Assembly: GCA_025531455.1 (NCBI GenBank)
Contig: JAMYHL010000010.1
Location: 620,001 to 684,000, forward strand
Direction of reading: 5' to 3'
Source: Apiotrichum sp. Y4204
Taxonomy: Eukaryota > Basidiomycota > Tremellomycetes > Trichosporonales > Trichosporonaceae
DNA: 64,000 nucleotides
Shown: positions 36,128-47,700 of the stretch, one piece after another
Layout of the letters: the number at the start of each line of letters is the position of its first letter
How positions within the stretch are numbered: position 1 is the stretch's first letter
Notes under the pieces: generated by a model
Database searches by the model: none
Told to the model about the DNA's origin: nothing
What the model saw: only the letters and a program-made list of their open reading frames with translations
Program-made: the position numbers and the translations under genes

Positions 36128-36838
36128 CTTTTTGTTTTTTTGGCACTTCAATCCACTGTGGAGTTGTCAACAAAATTGTCTGTTCTTGTATAATCAAAAC
36201 GCCAGAGAACGCCGCTTCCGGAGGTGTCATGTGGAGGATGTTCAGCGGGGCGTTGGTCTGGGTGGGTATGTCGACGTGTCGACGTCTCGAGACAACGTGC
36301 TGGGTACCGTGAGTCACCATACCGTTCCCGCAGGTGTGGCACTACGGAAACGACGAAAGACCTGTAAACTCCGCCGCAGGAACATATGAGTCTTGGTCAG
36401 TGGGTATCAGGAATACGGTCCGGCCTGTACTCCCAGATCAACGATATTAACAGGAAAGAGGGAGGAAGAACTGCTCGCAACTCAACCTGCAACAGCCCCT
36501 CGTAACCCAGCGGTCGCAAACGTCTACTATACATGCAATGCATCATGTGCTCCACAGCGCCATCTACGGGCGACTGCGGTATCTGTTCCTTTATGATTAG
36601 GCAGAGTGGGAACCGCATGCGTGGTTCAAGCGTCTGTGCGTATAGGCTGTTCTTGATTGTGGCGTCCGCGTGGGTGCAGTGGGAGGGACACACGTCTGTG
36701 GGGGGCACAGTAGCGCGTGTGTCTGAGTGCTCACATGTCTGCGTAGACAAGAGGGTTCGGGACCGACAGATGGAATTGACAACGCGCAGTGTCGTTGTCG
36801 GCTTCCCCGCTGCCGGATGATGAACGGGGTGGGAGAGC
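35489..36838. other. Convergent intergenic region with long poly-T tract
   Basis: About 1.35 kb between the converging 3' ends of COG3 and SRP54. It contains a 52-base T tract and AT-richer surroundings. No gene is supported. Confidence 0.55.
36076..36127. repeat. Homopolymer of 52 T
   Basis: An uninterrupted run of T followed by CTTTTTG and a further T run. The length is what an A-tail on the minus strand or slippage would give. Assembly length is uncertain for such tracts. Confidence 0.9.
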
Positions 36839-38916
36839 TTAACGACCACCGCCCATGCCTCCCATCATCTTCATCATCTGCGACATGTCAGGCATGCCGC
36901 CGCCGCCGCCGCCCATCATCTTCATCGCCTCTGAGCAGAGTTAGCAATCAAGGGGACTCATGGAAGAAGACGACAGCCGCTTCTGAGTTGTTACTCACCC
37001 TGCATATCGGCCATGCTCGGCATTCCGCCACCCATTCCAGGCATGCCGCCGCCGCCGCCGCCCATCATGCTGCGCATCATGGAGCCCATGTCCATGCCGC
37101 CGGGGCCGCCCATGCCCGGACCGCCCATACCGCCCATCATCTCCTGCATCATCTTCTGCGCGCCCTGCGGTCCGGCGGCACGGAGCTTGCGCATCATCTC
37201 CGGAGGCATTGCTTTCTGGGCGTGTTAGTTTACATATGACAGGTTGGAGTTTCGGCCACCCGGTACTCACCCGCATGGCCTCGATCTGCTGCTGGGATGG
37301 CATACCGTTGGGGCCCATCGGCTTGCCGCCGGCTGCGGCCTGCATCTTCTGCATGGCAGACATCCATCCATTCTTGCCACCGGCCTGGCGCGCCATGCCA
37401 GCCATCATGCGGGCCTGCGCCAGGAGTTCCTCGACCTCGCGGACGCTCGTTCCGGATCCCTGGGCAACACGGCGCGCCCGCTTGTTCAACGAGACGGGGT
37501 CGCCGTTCTTGTCCAATGTGAAGAAGATGAGACCATCAGAGTCAAGCTCGTCTGCACGCATGGCGTCCGTGATAAAGATCATGCGCTTGAGCTTCGATGC
37601 CGCCTCGTCCTCATTGCCCTCCATCATGCCGCTGGGCATACCAGGAATCATGGACGCAATTTTGGAAAGAGATCCCATTCCCATGATGCTCGAGAGCTGT
37701 TCCCTCCAGTCGCGGATCGAGAACTTTCCCTGCTCGAGTTTCTTAGCGAGATCCTTCTGGCGGTCGGGGTTGGCGTTGGCCATGTCCTGCATGTGTTCCA
37801 TGAGGCCCTGAATGTCGCCCATTCCGAGGAGCTTGGAAACGAAAGGCTGCGGAGCGAATCGTTCCAAGTCGTTCAGGTGTTCGCCGGTACCGAGGAAGAT
37901 GATCGGGGTCTTGGTTGCAGCGACGGCCGAGATAGCACCACCACCCTTGGCGTGGCCATCAAGCTTGGTGACGATAATGGCACCGAAGTCGGCGCTGTCC
38001 TTGAACGCCCGGCTTTGAGCCTCAGCCGCCTGACCGATGGAGGCGTCGAGGACCATGATCGTCATACTGGGCTTCACTGCTGCCGAAATGGCGACCATCT
38101 CCTCAAACAGCTCGCTCTCCTGCTTATGACGACCCGAAGTGTCCACAATGATAACGTCAAAGCACTCCTTGCGGAACTTCTCCACACCCTGGGAAGCAAT
38201 CACGACTGGGTCGGTCTCGGTGTAGGAACCAAAGAAGGGGATCTTGGCCTTGGTTGCGTTCTGCTTTAGCTGGTCAAACGCACCAGCACGGAACGTGTCC
38301 GCGCACACCAGACACGTCCGGAAGCCGCGGCGCTGGTAGTGAACAGCGAGCTTTGTACATGTGGTCGTTTTACCCGCTCCCTACCAGATTAGTTACTTTC
38401 ACGCGCGCACACTAGAAGATGGGGTCAACTCACCTGAATACCGACGGCCATCAGGACGTTGACCTTGCCCTTAACAGGCTTGTACGGCTCGGTTCCCGGG
38501 TCAACAAGCGCAACCAGCTCGTCATAAACCGCCTTCTGGACTACATTCTTCTTGTTCGCCTCACGCCCGCCGGCCTTCTCCGCCTCCTCGAGATTCTTCG
38601 TGACCTGCAATGTCAGCTGAGTTCTGCCAAACGTTCGCGGAGCTGACCTTGGCCTTGACCTTGTTCCGCAGCTGAGAAACAAGCTTCACATTGACATCTG
38701 ACTCGAGAAGAGCTGCGCAAAGCTCTTTGATAAGAGCGTCGATCGCCTGCAATATGTTAGCCACCGATGTGTAAGGAGAAGGAGATGCGGAGTTCTGCGG
38801 GACACATGTCCTGTTGCAGACGATCGGTTGGTACGCACCCCCTCATCGATTGTTGAGCTGCGCGAGAACTGGTTAAGCGCGCCATGCAGGCGTGCGCCGA
38901 GGTCAGCAAGGACCAT
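36839..38916 (-). CDS. SRP54: Signal recognition particle 54-kDa subunit, 588 aa
   Basis: Exons 38839-38916, 38648-38746, 38434-38604, 37271-38380, 36999-37215 and 36839-36930 (1767 nt, in phase). The N domain is followed by the GTPase domain with G1 GAGKTTT (117-123), [12 protein letters not shown]3 [10 protein letters not shown]4 [11 protein letters not shown] and the closing [10 protein letters not shown]. The methionine-rich M domain binds 7S RNA and signal peptides. The last two exons add a Gly/Met tail (repeats of [12 protein letters not shown] and MMKMMGG), making it longer than the usual 500-540 aa. SRP54 acts in the cytosol, recognising nascent secretory proteins and docking to the SRP receptor. 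The second intron has a GTCAGC donor, less typical than the others, chosen because it restores the NKVKAKVTKN junction. Confidence 0.95.
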
Positions 38917-39473
38917 GACGAAAGGTGTTGGGAAGGGGTTAGGTGGAGGAAGAGTTGTGATGGCAAGTTGGAACACGAGCGAAGTCGATGTGGCCCCTCA
39001 AGTCGCCTCTCTGTTCATTCGACATTCCGTGCCTGACCGTGGCTGATCTCGTGGCCACTGGCCGGGCTGTAGCGTACGAGCTCGCCAAGATTCACGTGAT
39101 CTTCTGACATGTCATAGGCCTTGCCCCAACTTCAGGCGCCTATTTCATTTTAGGCCCAGTGATAGACGATTGACTAGACTTGACGCGGACGCGTCGTATT
39201 CAGCTTTTGTTTGTAATAATATGCTAGCAAATGCTAGTGCATCACCGTATTACGAGATATGGGCGTGGGGGGTGCACACACTCATGCTCAGCTCATGCTC
39301 AGGCACCTGTCCATCTCGTGGCCACTGGTTGTAGCTGGTACACTACGGTGGTGACGAGCTGGACAAGATCAACAATCCTTCAATATCCAGTCGATGCTGC
39401 ACACCATCACTCTCTCTTCCTTTCATCAAACATTTTCCCACCACATTTACCGGTATCCCCGGCTCGTCCATGA
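38917..39473. other. Divergent promoter region SRP54/PPG1
   Basis: 557 bases between two divergent ATGs. No TATA box is apparent; a CACGTG-like AATTTCACGTGAT context occurs near 39090. Both genes are housekeeping, so a shared TATA-less promoter is plausible. Confidence 0.45.
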
Positions 39474-40812
39474 ATGGCACCCTTCGACCTCGATGCGTGC
39501 ATCGACCGGCTCCGGGACAAGCAGTTGCTCGGCGAGCCGCTACTACGCGAAATATGCGAGAAGACAAAGGAGGTGTTGATGCGCGAGTCGAATGTCGTGC
39601 ACGTCTCATCACCAGTCACGGTTGTCGGCGATATCCACGGCCAGTTTCATGATCTTATTGAGATCTTTAGAATTGGAGGGCCAGCGCCAAGTACAAACTA
39701 CCTCTTTCTCGGTGAGTGGCGGGACAGAAGCGGGGTCGGCAACTGTGTCACAACCGTTCGCCGTCATCTTTCGGCGCGGTCCGGCACCTTATTTATCTTA
39801 CTTGCTTCGCGTCACTAACACCTCCAGGGGACTACGTCGATCGCGGTCTTCACTCCGTCGAGACCATCTCGCTTCTCACATGTCTTAAACTACGATATCC
39901 TGAGCGTATACAGCTCATCCGCGGAAACCACGAGTCGCGGGCTGTTACACAAGTGAGTGGAATGTTCTAGGTTTACGACGCGGAGATGATAAATTACTAG
40001 AGGAATTCCTGATCCTTGTGACGTGAGGTATGGGTGCGTCTGCTGTGGTATATTGTCCCAGTGGCAGGAACCCAAGGCGCCCCAAAGAACGGATGTCTGA
40101 GCGTCCCCTCCAGCATTAGTCGCGCGCGCATCGAGTACTGACTCTTCAGACATATGGGTTCTACCTCGAATGTACGCGTAAATACGGCTCACCGACAGTG
40201 TGGCAGTACTTCACAGACATGTTCGACTTTCTCACACTGTCGGTCGTGATTGACGACACTATCTTCTGCGTGCACGGCGGACTCAGTCCAAGCATTCACC
40301 ATATCGACCAAGTCAAGGTCATCGACCGATTCCGTGAGATCCCACACGAGGGACCGATGGCAGACTTGGTCTGGAGCGACCCAGATGCAGAAAAAGAGGA
40401 TTTCGCAATCTCACCGCGTGGGGCAGGATACACCTTTGGCGCATCGATCGTCAAGAAGTTCCTCACTCTGAACGGCATGAATCACGTCCTGCGGGCGCAC
40501 CAGCTCTGCATGGAAGGATATAGTGTCCTGTACGACGACCAACTCAGTACGGTGTGGAGTGCACCAAACTACTGTTATAGGTAAGTCAGGTGGCGAAAGT
40601 TACCCCTCAAGCAACGCACTGACCCCACAGATGTGGCAATATGGCATCCATCCTCGAAGTGTCCCCTGGCGGACAACGATTCTTCAACGTATTTGACGCG
40701 GCACCAGAGAACGAGCGTGACGGACCAGGACAGCAGCAGAACCAAAAGGTGGGTCTTAACTCTGTGGCAATGACACACTGACACATAACAGGCGATAGAG
40801 TACTTTTTGTAG
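39474..40812 (+). CDS. PPG1: PP2A-like Ser/Thr phosphatase catalytic subunit, PPG1 type, 310 aa
   Basis: Exons 39474-39711, 39828-39952, 40150-40580, 40631-40748 and 40792-40812 (933 nt in phase). Metal-binding PPP motifs: GDIHGQ (52-57), GDYVDRG (80-86), RGNHES, and HGGLSP plus RAHQ later; [11 protein letters not shown] closes the catalytic core. The tail ends in YFL, the carboxymethylated terminus of PP2A-type enzymes, encoded by a 21-nt last exon. [23 protein letters not shown] and [11 protein letters not shown], together with [19 protein letters not shown], fit Ppg1 better than Sit4/PP6 or PP4. Ppg1 acts with the Far complex (STRIPAK-like) and affects glycogen and mitophagy in yeast. The third intron position is preceded by a 197-nt intron, longer than average. 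Confidence 0.9.
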
Positions 40813-41384
40813 AGGCATAGCAGAACACCCCAGCCCGGAGCAGAGCCCAAGAGCAAAGAGCATACGGCCACCCAGCATTGTAGAAGTCTACTCGTCATGT
40901 ACTACCCCGCCCTCCAAGCCTGTAGCTTGTTGGCGTTGTCAAGAGTTTAAGAGAAACACACTTTCCGGGATCCCAGCATACGACGATGTCCCTCGATGAC
41001 TAATGATGAACGCTTTGTTGATGAGTGTCTACGCAAAGAATTCATCCCTCTGTCGAGCCGCGAAGACGAGACATGTGATGCTACATTCACAATCCAATGA
41101 TCCAATAACTTACCAGACTTGACTGAATCCCAAGATACTAACTATCGTCTATCCACTAACTATTTCCGCTCCGCGGGGCTCCGGCCCAAGTGGATCGGCC
41201 AGAGGGCGTACATCGCGACACGGCATAAAGAAGGGCCAGGGGCCAACTGGGAGGAGGTTCAATCTCCATCTTTCACAAGTTGCCCCAGTGGCAACGTTCA
41301 CGCGTACTCGCTCGTCCGCGCAATGTTCCTCGTGTGCAATGTTTGCGAGCTCGTATGCTAAACCGACGAGCATAGTCTGCCCGT
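40813..41384. other. Convergent intergenic region
   Basis: 572 bases between the stops of PPG1 (+) and the methyltransferase (-). Short open frames only; no gene supported. Confidence 0.5.
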
Positions 41385-42371
41385 CTACCACTCCATAGCC
41401 AAAAACAGGCTGTCGACCAAGTCGAAGCTGCGGCCTTTAACAACTCCCGGCGCTCCGCTCATGACGTACTCCATGGTAGGGAGGTTCCACTCGTCGGTCA
41501 CCCTCCACCGGCGGCAGATGAAGAGTTTGACCTCGTCGTCCCATCCTCCGTCGGTTACCGGCTCGGAGCGGAAATACCGGCTGAACGAGTCGAAGAACGA
41601 CTCTTCAAGACTGAGAGTGCGTGATTTCCCTTCAACGTTAATTATGAGTTTGATAGGGAGTTATGAGTTTGATAGGGCTGCACGCAACTCACATGCGAGG
41701 ATGATCTCTGGCCCAAATACTTCAATGTCTTCTGGCAATGGCCCTGTCGGCTCAGTGATCTCCAGCAGAGTTCGGAGGAGGGATGGATACAGGTGGGGGA
41801 AGTAAACCTAAAGTTAAATTGTGTGATAAACTCCAATCTCCAAAATGATACGTACCAGATCACAAAGAAGAAGATGCGTAAATGGACCATAGCGGCGGAG
41901 ATGAGACGCGTCTTCGCCCCATGCTAGTGGCTGAACGACGACCTCGGCATGCTGTCCCTCGGTTCTTGCTCCCTCACCGCTCGTTCGCCAAGTCTCCACA
42001 CTCCTGTTGCACAGCGGCACAACATTGGGAAGATCAGTGAGGACAACAGTGTCAAAGGGTAGCAGCCGCGCTGCAAGATGAAGCGACGCGAGCGCCTGGC
42101 CGGACCCCAGCTCGAGGATGCGGAAGGGCTTTCGTGCCTCTGCCTTTGTGAAGAGCGAGCACGGCGGCGACCCCGGGCCGCGGGGGGTAAGGTACGCCAG
42201 TAGCGGACCACTTGCCTCCCACACTCGCCCCGCAATGCCGTATCGCCCAATCGCCTCCTTCTGGGCGTGCGCGTCCGCGTTCGCTGCCGCCGCCGTGCCG
42301 CTCAGATGAAGTGGGCGGATATCGAGATTCGTAGGGAAGTTCGGGTCGGCGGAGGGCTGTGGGACAGTCAT
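41385..42371 (-). CDS. PF10294-type (METTL21-like) protein methyltransferase, 291 aa
   Basis: Exons 41856-42371, 41693-41807 and 41385-41629 sum to 876 nt. The class I SAM-binding motif is RILELGSGQALASLHLA, followed by TVVLTDLPNVVPLCNRSV (motif II region), the post-I acidic turn and the family segment THLLLCDLVYFPHLYPSLLRTL with the D-x-x-Y/F-x-P hallmark of lysine methyltransferases of this group. EIILAWKSRTLSLEESFFDSF is the conserved C-terminal helix. Yeast relatives (Efm, Nnt1, Rkm5) methylate lysines on elongation factors or ribosomal proteins. The individual substrate is not evident. The second intron carries a 17-bp repeat with 19-bp period. The ATG at 42371 is chosen because upstream in-frame codons up to 42404 lack an ATG. 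Confidence 0.85.
41642..41677. repeat. 17-bp direct repeat (period 19) in an intron
   Basis: TTATGAGTTTGATAGGG is present twice, 2 bases apart, within the second intron of the methyltransferase gene. Confidence 0.85.
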
Positions 42372-43184
42372 TTCGCTGAGCGCGTCGGTTAAGGTATCCG
42401 ACACGAGTGAAGTAAGTTGTGTGGTTATGAATGGAGAACAGTGCTGTCGTCCATGAGTCTAGCGACTCTTCCCGTCGTGTCATCGAGCTCGATGTCGGCA
42501 CAAGCTCTATCCTTCGAGAGCCCTTGGTCTGAATCAGCGTGGAACCAGATGCGGGACCCCACATGTGATAACACTGTCAAACGGTAAAACAGGCACGGCT
42601 GAATTTAAAAATAAACAACTCGTTTTACAACTGTGCTCGGAGGCGGAAGTATCGCTTACAGTCTTAACGCCGACAGTACCACGTGGGAGTTATGCCACAT
42701 CGGAGTTAGGATGTGTCTTGTAATCCCGTTGGCACCCTAGCGAATTTGAGGGTTTGGTGTGGGGGAGTTGATTGTCGGTGACATTTGCCTTTGAGTGGGT
42801 GTGTGCATGGCTGTAAGCTGTAGTGGACTTGGGCGAGAAGCACAGGGCGGGTGTGGGTTTGTAGGGCTAGGGGCTGACGGGGGGAGTCGCTGGGTCGCTG
42901 GGCTGACAGGACTTTTGTTGGCTGGGCTGGGCTGGGCGTCGCTCGCTGGCTCGCTGGCTGGTTGGCTGTTGCTTGGGAGAGGGACTGCTGTACGCTGGTC
43001 GCTGGTCGCTGGTTTGCTGGGCAGTGGCGCCTGGAAATGTCTCTGCTGGCTGAAGGTCACAGTTCTGCAACCGTCAAGTCTCTGGACACCCCACACCCAC
43101 AAAAGTGCGCACCCCCTCGCCGCCATCACCGACGGCGACGACGACTAGACCCCCGCTCGCCAGCATACTGACTGCTTTCCACAG
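42372..43184. other. Divergent region methyltransferase/RPL6, probable leader intron
   Basis: 813 bases. The RPL6-proximal half contains GCTGG/TCGCTGG simple repeats (about 42895-43015). Directly before the RPL6 ATG stands a perfect 3' splice-site context (CTGAC, pyrimidines, CCACAG), so an intron probably lies in the 5' untranslated leader; its donor could not be fixed. Confidence 0.5.
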
Positions 43185-44430
43185 ATGGCTCGCTCCACCC
43201 CGATCTCGCGCAACGTCGGCCGTCTGAGCCGCTCGCAGGTCGCTGCCAAGCGTGGTCTCTACAAGGGTGAGGCCCACCGGGGCGGATCGACATCGGATGA
43301 CATCGAGGCGCAAGGCTAGGACTGGAGATGGAGCGCGTGAAAGGAGGCAGGCGGAAATGGGGTTTGGGGGAAGCGGGGACGGAGACGGGTGAAAGGTCGC
43401 ATGGGCAACTGTGAACGAGCGCCGAATGCTCGGCGTTCGCATTGCGGATGCGCTGCGCTTGCCTCGAGACCTGCTGTCGCCGCTTCGTTCCGACCCTGCT
43501 GTGCACTTCCACACGGCGAACTGATCGTGTGAACTCCGGAAGCCAGTCCTAGTGCATCATGCTCTGGATCAATCCGATGTCGAAGAGCCCCCAATTTGCG
43601 CCCGAGCAGCACGCTGACTTTACAGGCAAGAAGACCGCGCAGGCCCCTGCCAAGACCGAGGCCCCTACCACCGTCGAGAAGACCGTCGGTGGCAAGGCCA
43701 ACGGCTCGAAGCGTGTCATCCCCGCCCAGAAGGCCTCGAAGTACTACCCCGCTGAGGACGTCCGCGCCAACAAGGTCTCGCGCAAGGCCGCCGGCAAGAC
43801 CAAGCTCCGCGCTTCGATTGCCCCCGGCACCGTCCTCATCCTCCTTGCCGGTCGCTTCGCTGGTCGCCGTGTTGTCTTCCTTAAGCAGCTCGACTCCGGC
43901 CTCCTCCTCGTTACCGGCCCCTTCAAGTGAGTCGCTCGCGACGGCTACAGTGCACATCAATGGGCGAGAGTGCACGGAGGAGGCATCCTGCAGGGCGTCT
44001 GTTCTCGTCTTCGGAGATGAACAGCCGTCCTGGGAGACTCTGTCGCTCTGTAATGGTACCACTGCGGCCGAAGTTGGCGCCTGCGAAGACATGCTAACAA
44101 TCCAGGCTGAACGGCGTTCCCCTTCGCCGCGTCTCGCAGGCTTACGTTATTGCCACCTCGACCAAGGTCGACGTCGCCTCCGTCAAGGTCCCCGAGACCG
44201 TCAACGACGCCTACTTCGCCAAGTCCAAGGCCGCTAAGTCGACCAAGGAGGGCGAGTTCTTCGGTGAGGGCAAGGAGAAGAAGGCCTTCCCCGAGGAGAA
44301 GAAGTCGGAGCAGAAGTCGGTCGACGGCCCTGTCCTTGACGCCATCAAGAAGGTCGACAACCTCTCGAAGTACCTCAAGGCTTCGTGGGGTCTCTCCAAG
44401 GGCGACCGCTTCCACGAGCTCAAGTTCTAA
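43185..44430 (+). CDS. RPL6: 60S ribosomal protein L6 (eL6), 235 aa
   Basis: Exons 43185-43266, 43626-43926 and 44106-44430 (708 nt, in phase). The N terminus is basic ([18 protein letters not shown]). The KOW/SH3-like core carries [44 protein letters not shown] and [32 protein letters not shown], which are diagnostic for eL6. A Lys/Glu-rich tail ends [11 protein letters not shown]. It is a structural protein of the large cytosolic ribosomal subunit. Codon use is the most C-biased in the window, as expected for high expression. The two coding introns are 359 and 179 nt, several times the local norm, a common feature of ribosomal protein genes that may reflect regulation or embedded small RNAs. 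Confidence 0.96.
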
Positions 44431-44784
44431 GTTATCTGTATCTGTTGGGTTTTAGCATTACGACCAGACACAACAAGCAACAGTGACCTTGGTTCGCGGG
44501 CGCGCGAGGCATGGTGATGCATGTACTACCTTCTCGATAGAGTGGGGTGTGAGACTTGCAACATCGCTGGTGCAAGTGTAACGCAGTGGCTGCTCTGGTG
44601 ATGAGCCGGGAGGTGGACCAAAGGGGCTTGGATGCTCGTGTTGATCTGGTTGCGGACTGACATCATACTGAAGGACAAGATGGAGCAAAGGAGATGCAGT
44701 GCGATGGTGTTGCGCGGTGATGCTCACAGCATCAATGCTATACAGTGCATCACTGTTCTAAACTACATTGTCATAACTACTAAA
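44431..44784. other. Convergent spacer RPL6/MEC1
   Basis: 354 bases between the two stops; presumably both 3' untranslated regions. Nothing else seen. Confidence 0.5.
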
Positions 44785-47700
44785 CTACAGCCACGGAGCC
44801 CAGCCGACGTACATCAACCCGAGGTTGACAGGGCTCGTCGCCTGCCGAATAAGATACTCGACTTGGTTCGGCACACTCCGCTCCACCTCGTCAATAACAC
44901 CCCGCAGCTTCTTCTGGATCGGGCGCAGATGCTTGTCTCCCTGCACGCGCACATCCCTCTCCGTTCCCTTGCGACTTGACTTTGTCCATTCCACGAGGGG
45001 ATCGTGCACGAAGGCTTCGAGCACGCTCATCAGACTGTCCCCGTTGGAACGGAGAATGTCCATCGTGATCTCGGCTGCCTTGCGGAAAACACCTGGAGTT
45101 TCAGCACGCTATGCACATGTATACTCACCTTCCACCCCCGTCACTCCCAAAGCATCCACAACATTGTGTGTGAGACGGAACGGGACGCGTTCAGGCACCT
45201 CAAGCGACTTCGCCTTGTCGAAAAGACAGTTCAGATCGACATGAACGGTATCACCAGTCAAACCGTCGAAGAGAATGTTTTCGCCGTGTCGATCGCCGAG
45301 ACCCAGAACGTATCCAATCATGGACATGACTGCCAACGTGCGGGCATAGTTAGTCCGGCTCGAAAGCCAAGCAGTTGGCTCGGGCCAAGTCGTCAGGAAC
45401 CATTCATGGAATACTGTTGGCCGGTACAAAGGTAGAACCTTGTTCTTGAAGACGTGCGGCACATCCACCATTGGATTCGGTCCCTTACGCGCTCCGTCCA
45501 GCGCTTGATAAATCTCTGTGCTCTATCAATTAGACATACACGAGGCATGAGGTCACTCACGTAAATACGACGGCCCGATCGCGCGTAATTCTTCTCGAGA
45601 ATGCTTTTCAACGCGTTCGTGTTGCTGACCCATTCCAACAGTCCACACTCTTCGTTTAGAGGCATTACTGCGTACGTGCGGATATACAGGTGGCGCCGTC
45701 GTGATTCAGATGCCGAGTTGAGGAACTTGTTGATCATAGAGTTGAAGTCCATCAGTCGGGCATCTTTACGCAGGTCGTCATGAGGCTTGCACAAGAACGG
45801 GTATCGCTTGCCGTCCGTTCCTTTGAAGACAAGCTTCTTAGGTTGTTGAAGAGAGGGCATGATTTCGACCCGATCGCTGATACCTAGTTGAATCAGTGTG
45901 AAGCTCGGTGTTAACGCTCACCAAAGATCTCAACGGGAGGTACTGGGAATGCCTTATGATGCTTCGTGAGCTGACCTGGTGTGGGCAGCACAGGAGTGAG
46001 AGCGTCCTGCAAGGGCATGATCATCGTTGACGGGAACGCGTCCTTGACATACGCGTACCGTGACGCAATTGACGCTTCACGGGCCTTGGCATCAGGCCGA
46101 TCTTCAGCAAGTTTGAGCAGAACCGTCGAAATGTTCTTTGCGTCTCGGATGCGAACATTTAGGTCGCCAGGATTGGGCCCGCTCTGCCAACGTTAGATAG
46201 TTCTTTCGCGGCACGGGGAGCTTACGAGCGCTTTCTTCAGAATCGTCTCAGTCACAGCTTGTCGATCTTTTCGTTTCGATTGAATAGCACCGACAATTGG
46301 CCATAAAGTCTGAGCGGGGTAATCACGGATGACACGATAGATGAGTCTGATCAGGACATCGCGAACTTCAGGATGCGGATGGGTGATACGCGAGATGACT
46401 TGTGGAAACGCCGTGAGCAACTGGTATGTCACGATCTTGCCTCGCTTGTCCATCATCTTTGTGATCTGCTGCACATAACGAGCCACAGAGGAGTTGGGGT
46501 TCTTCCTGGACTCGGGCTTCTCACTCAGGTCAAGCCAAACGGTGAGGAGTCGCGGCATTGTCTGGTAAATGTACTTGACACCATTCTGCAGCGCCTCGAG
46601 GTAGTGCAGGCATGTCTGGTAGTTGTACGCAGCTATCTCGTCGAGATTAGTCGTCGTTGAGGCCAGAGTATCATAGTATCGCCCCAGATGGAAATGAGGC
46701 GACTCGAGTGTAGGTCCCAGACGCACTGCCTTCTTGAATCGGGCAATAACATCATTCTCTTCGAAACGGTCTGCTTCATGCGTCCAGCGAGCTTCGAGGA
46801 GAACGGCCTGGAGTGTAAGGTCAAGCAAAGAGCCATTCTCCTTACCTTGGCAAGACTGCGGTCCTTTCGGAAGTCAGCGTCGGTTTTCGCACTGCCATTG
46901 TGGTCCGTCAAATCGATAACCCCGTCAGGTTCACTTTGGCGAACGAGACGCGCAACAGGATGCTCAAGTTCATGAAGGGCTTTGAGGATATCCCCACGTT
47001 GGTGTACGAGTTTGGAAGCCTGGATAAATGCGAACGGCGCATCGGCTTCTTGAGCCTGGAGAACAGCGCTATAGGCCGTCTGCCCGTACCCCGCCTTCCG
47101 AGCGATCTTTGCACTTTGAATCCAGGCTTGACCCTGCTCAGAGCGAAGACGATTAGAGCTCATGAGACTAAATGCGGCACGACGCTTGTTAAGGATCTCT
47201 TCCTGAACACGGAATGCAGGAAGCGCCGTATCAAACCGTTTTGCAAGCGTGTCGACTAGCCCCTCGGCCTGGTGATGCATGATGACCCCGGCATTCTGAG
47301 GGTCGCGCGGCGCCGAAATAGACCGGTCGGTAGCATGAATCATCTCCACCTCCCGAAGCATATGCAGTTGAAGAACCGAGTTGTACGCACGGGCATACTC
47401 GCGAGTGGTAATTGTCGAGCCGATCTCGCGGCGCGCACGGATGAAGGCCTCATCAATGCCTTTGTTATCACGGATTGCAAGGAACACATCTGCAATTGGC
47501 GGTCGATTCCGGATTTGCGCAACTGTCGCCCAGTCACCAATGGTCCATGCAGCCTCAGCTTGAAAGGGAACGAGTTCCTTGAGCATGTCCGAATTTGGGC
47601 CTTCCTGTGGATCCATGTTGCTGATGACACCGTGAACGTGGGTCCGGATAGTGTCTCAAAGTCAGTCAACATCTTTCAGTGAAACGTACCGTAATGACCC

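Noticed and set aside
43267..43625. C/D snoRNA in the first RPL6 intron
   Set aside because: A GGATGAC sequence resembles a C box, but no matching D box and terminal stem could be paired by eye.
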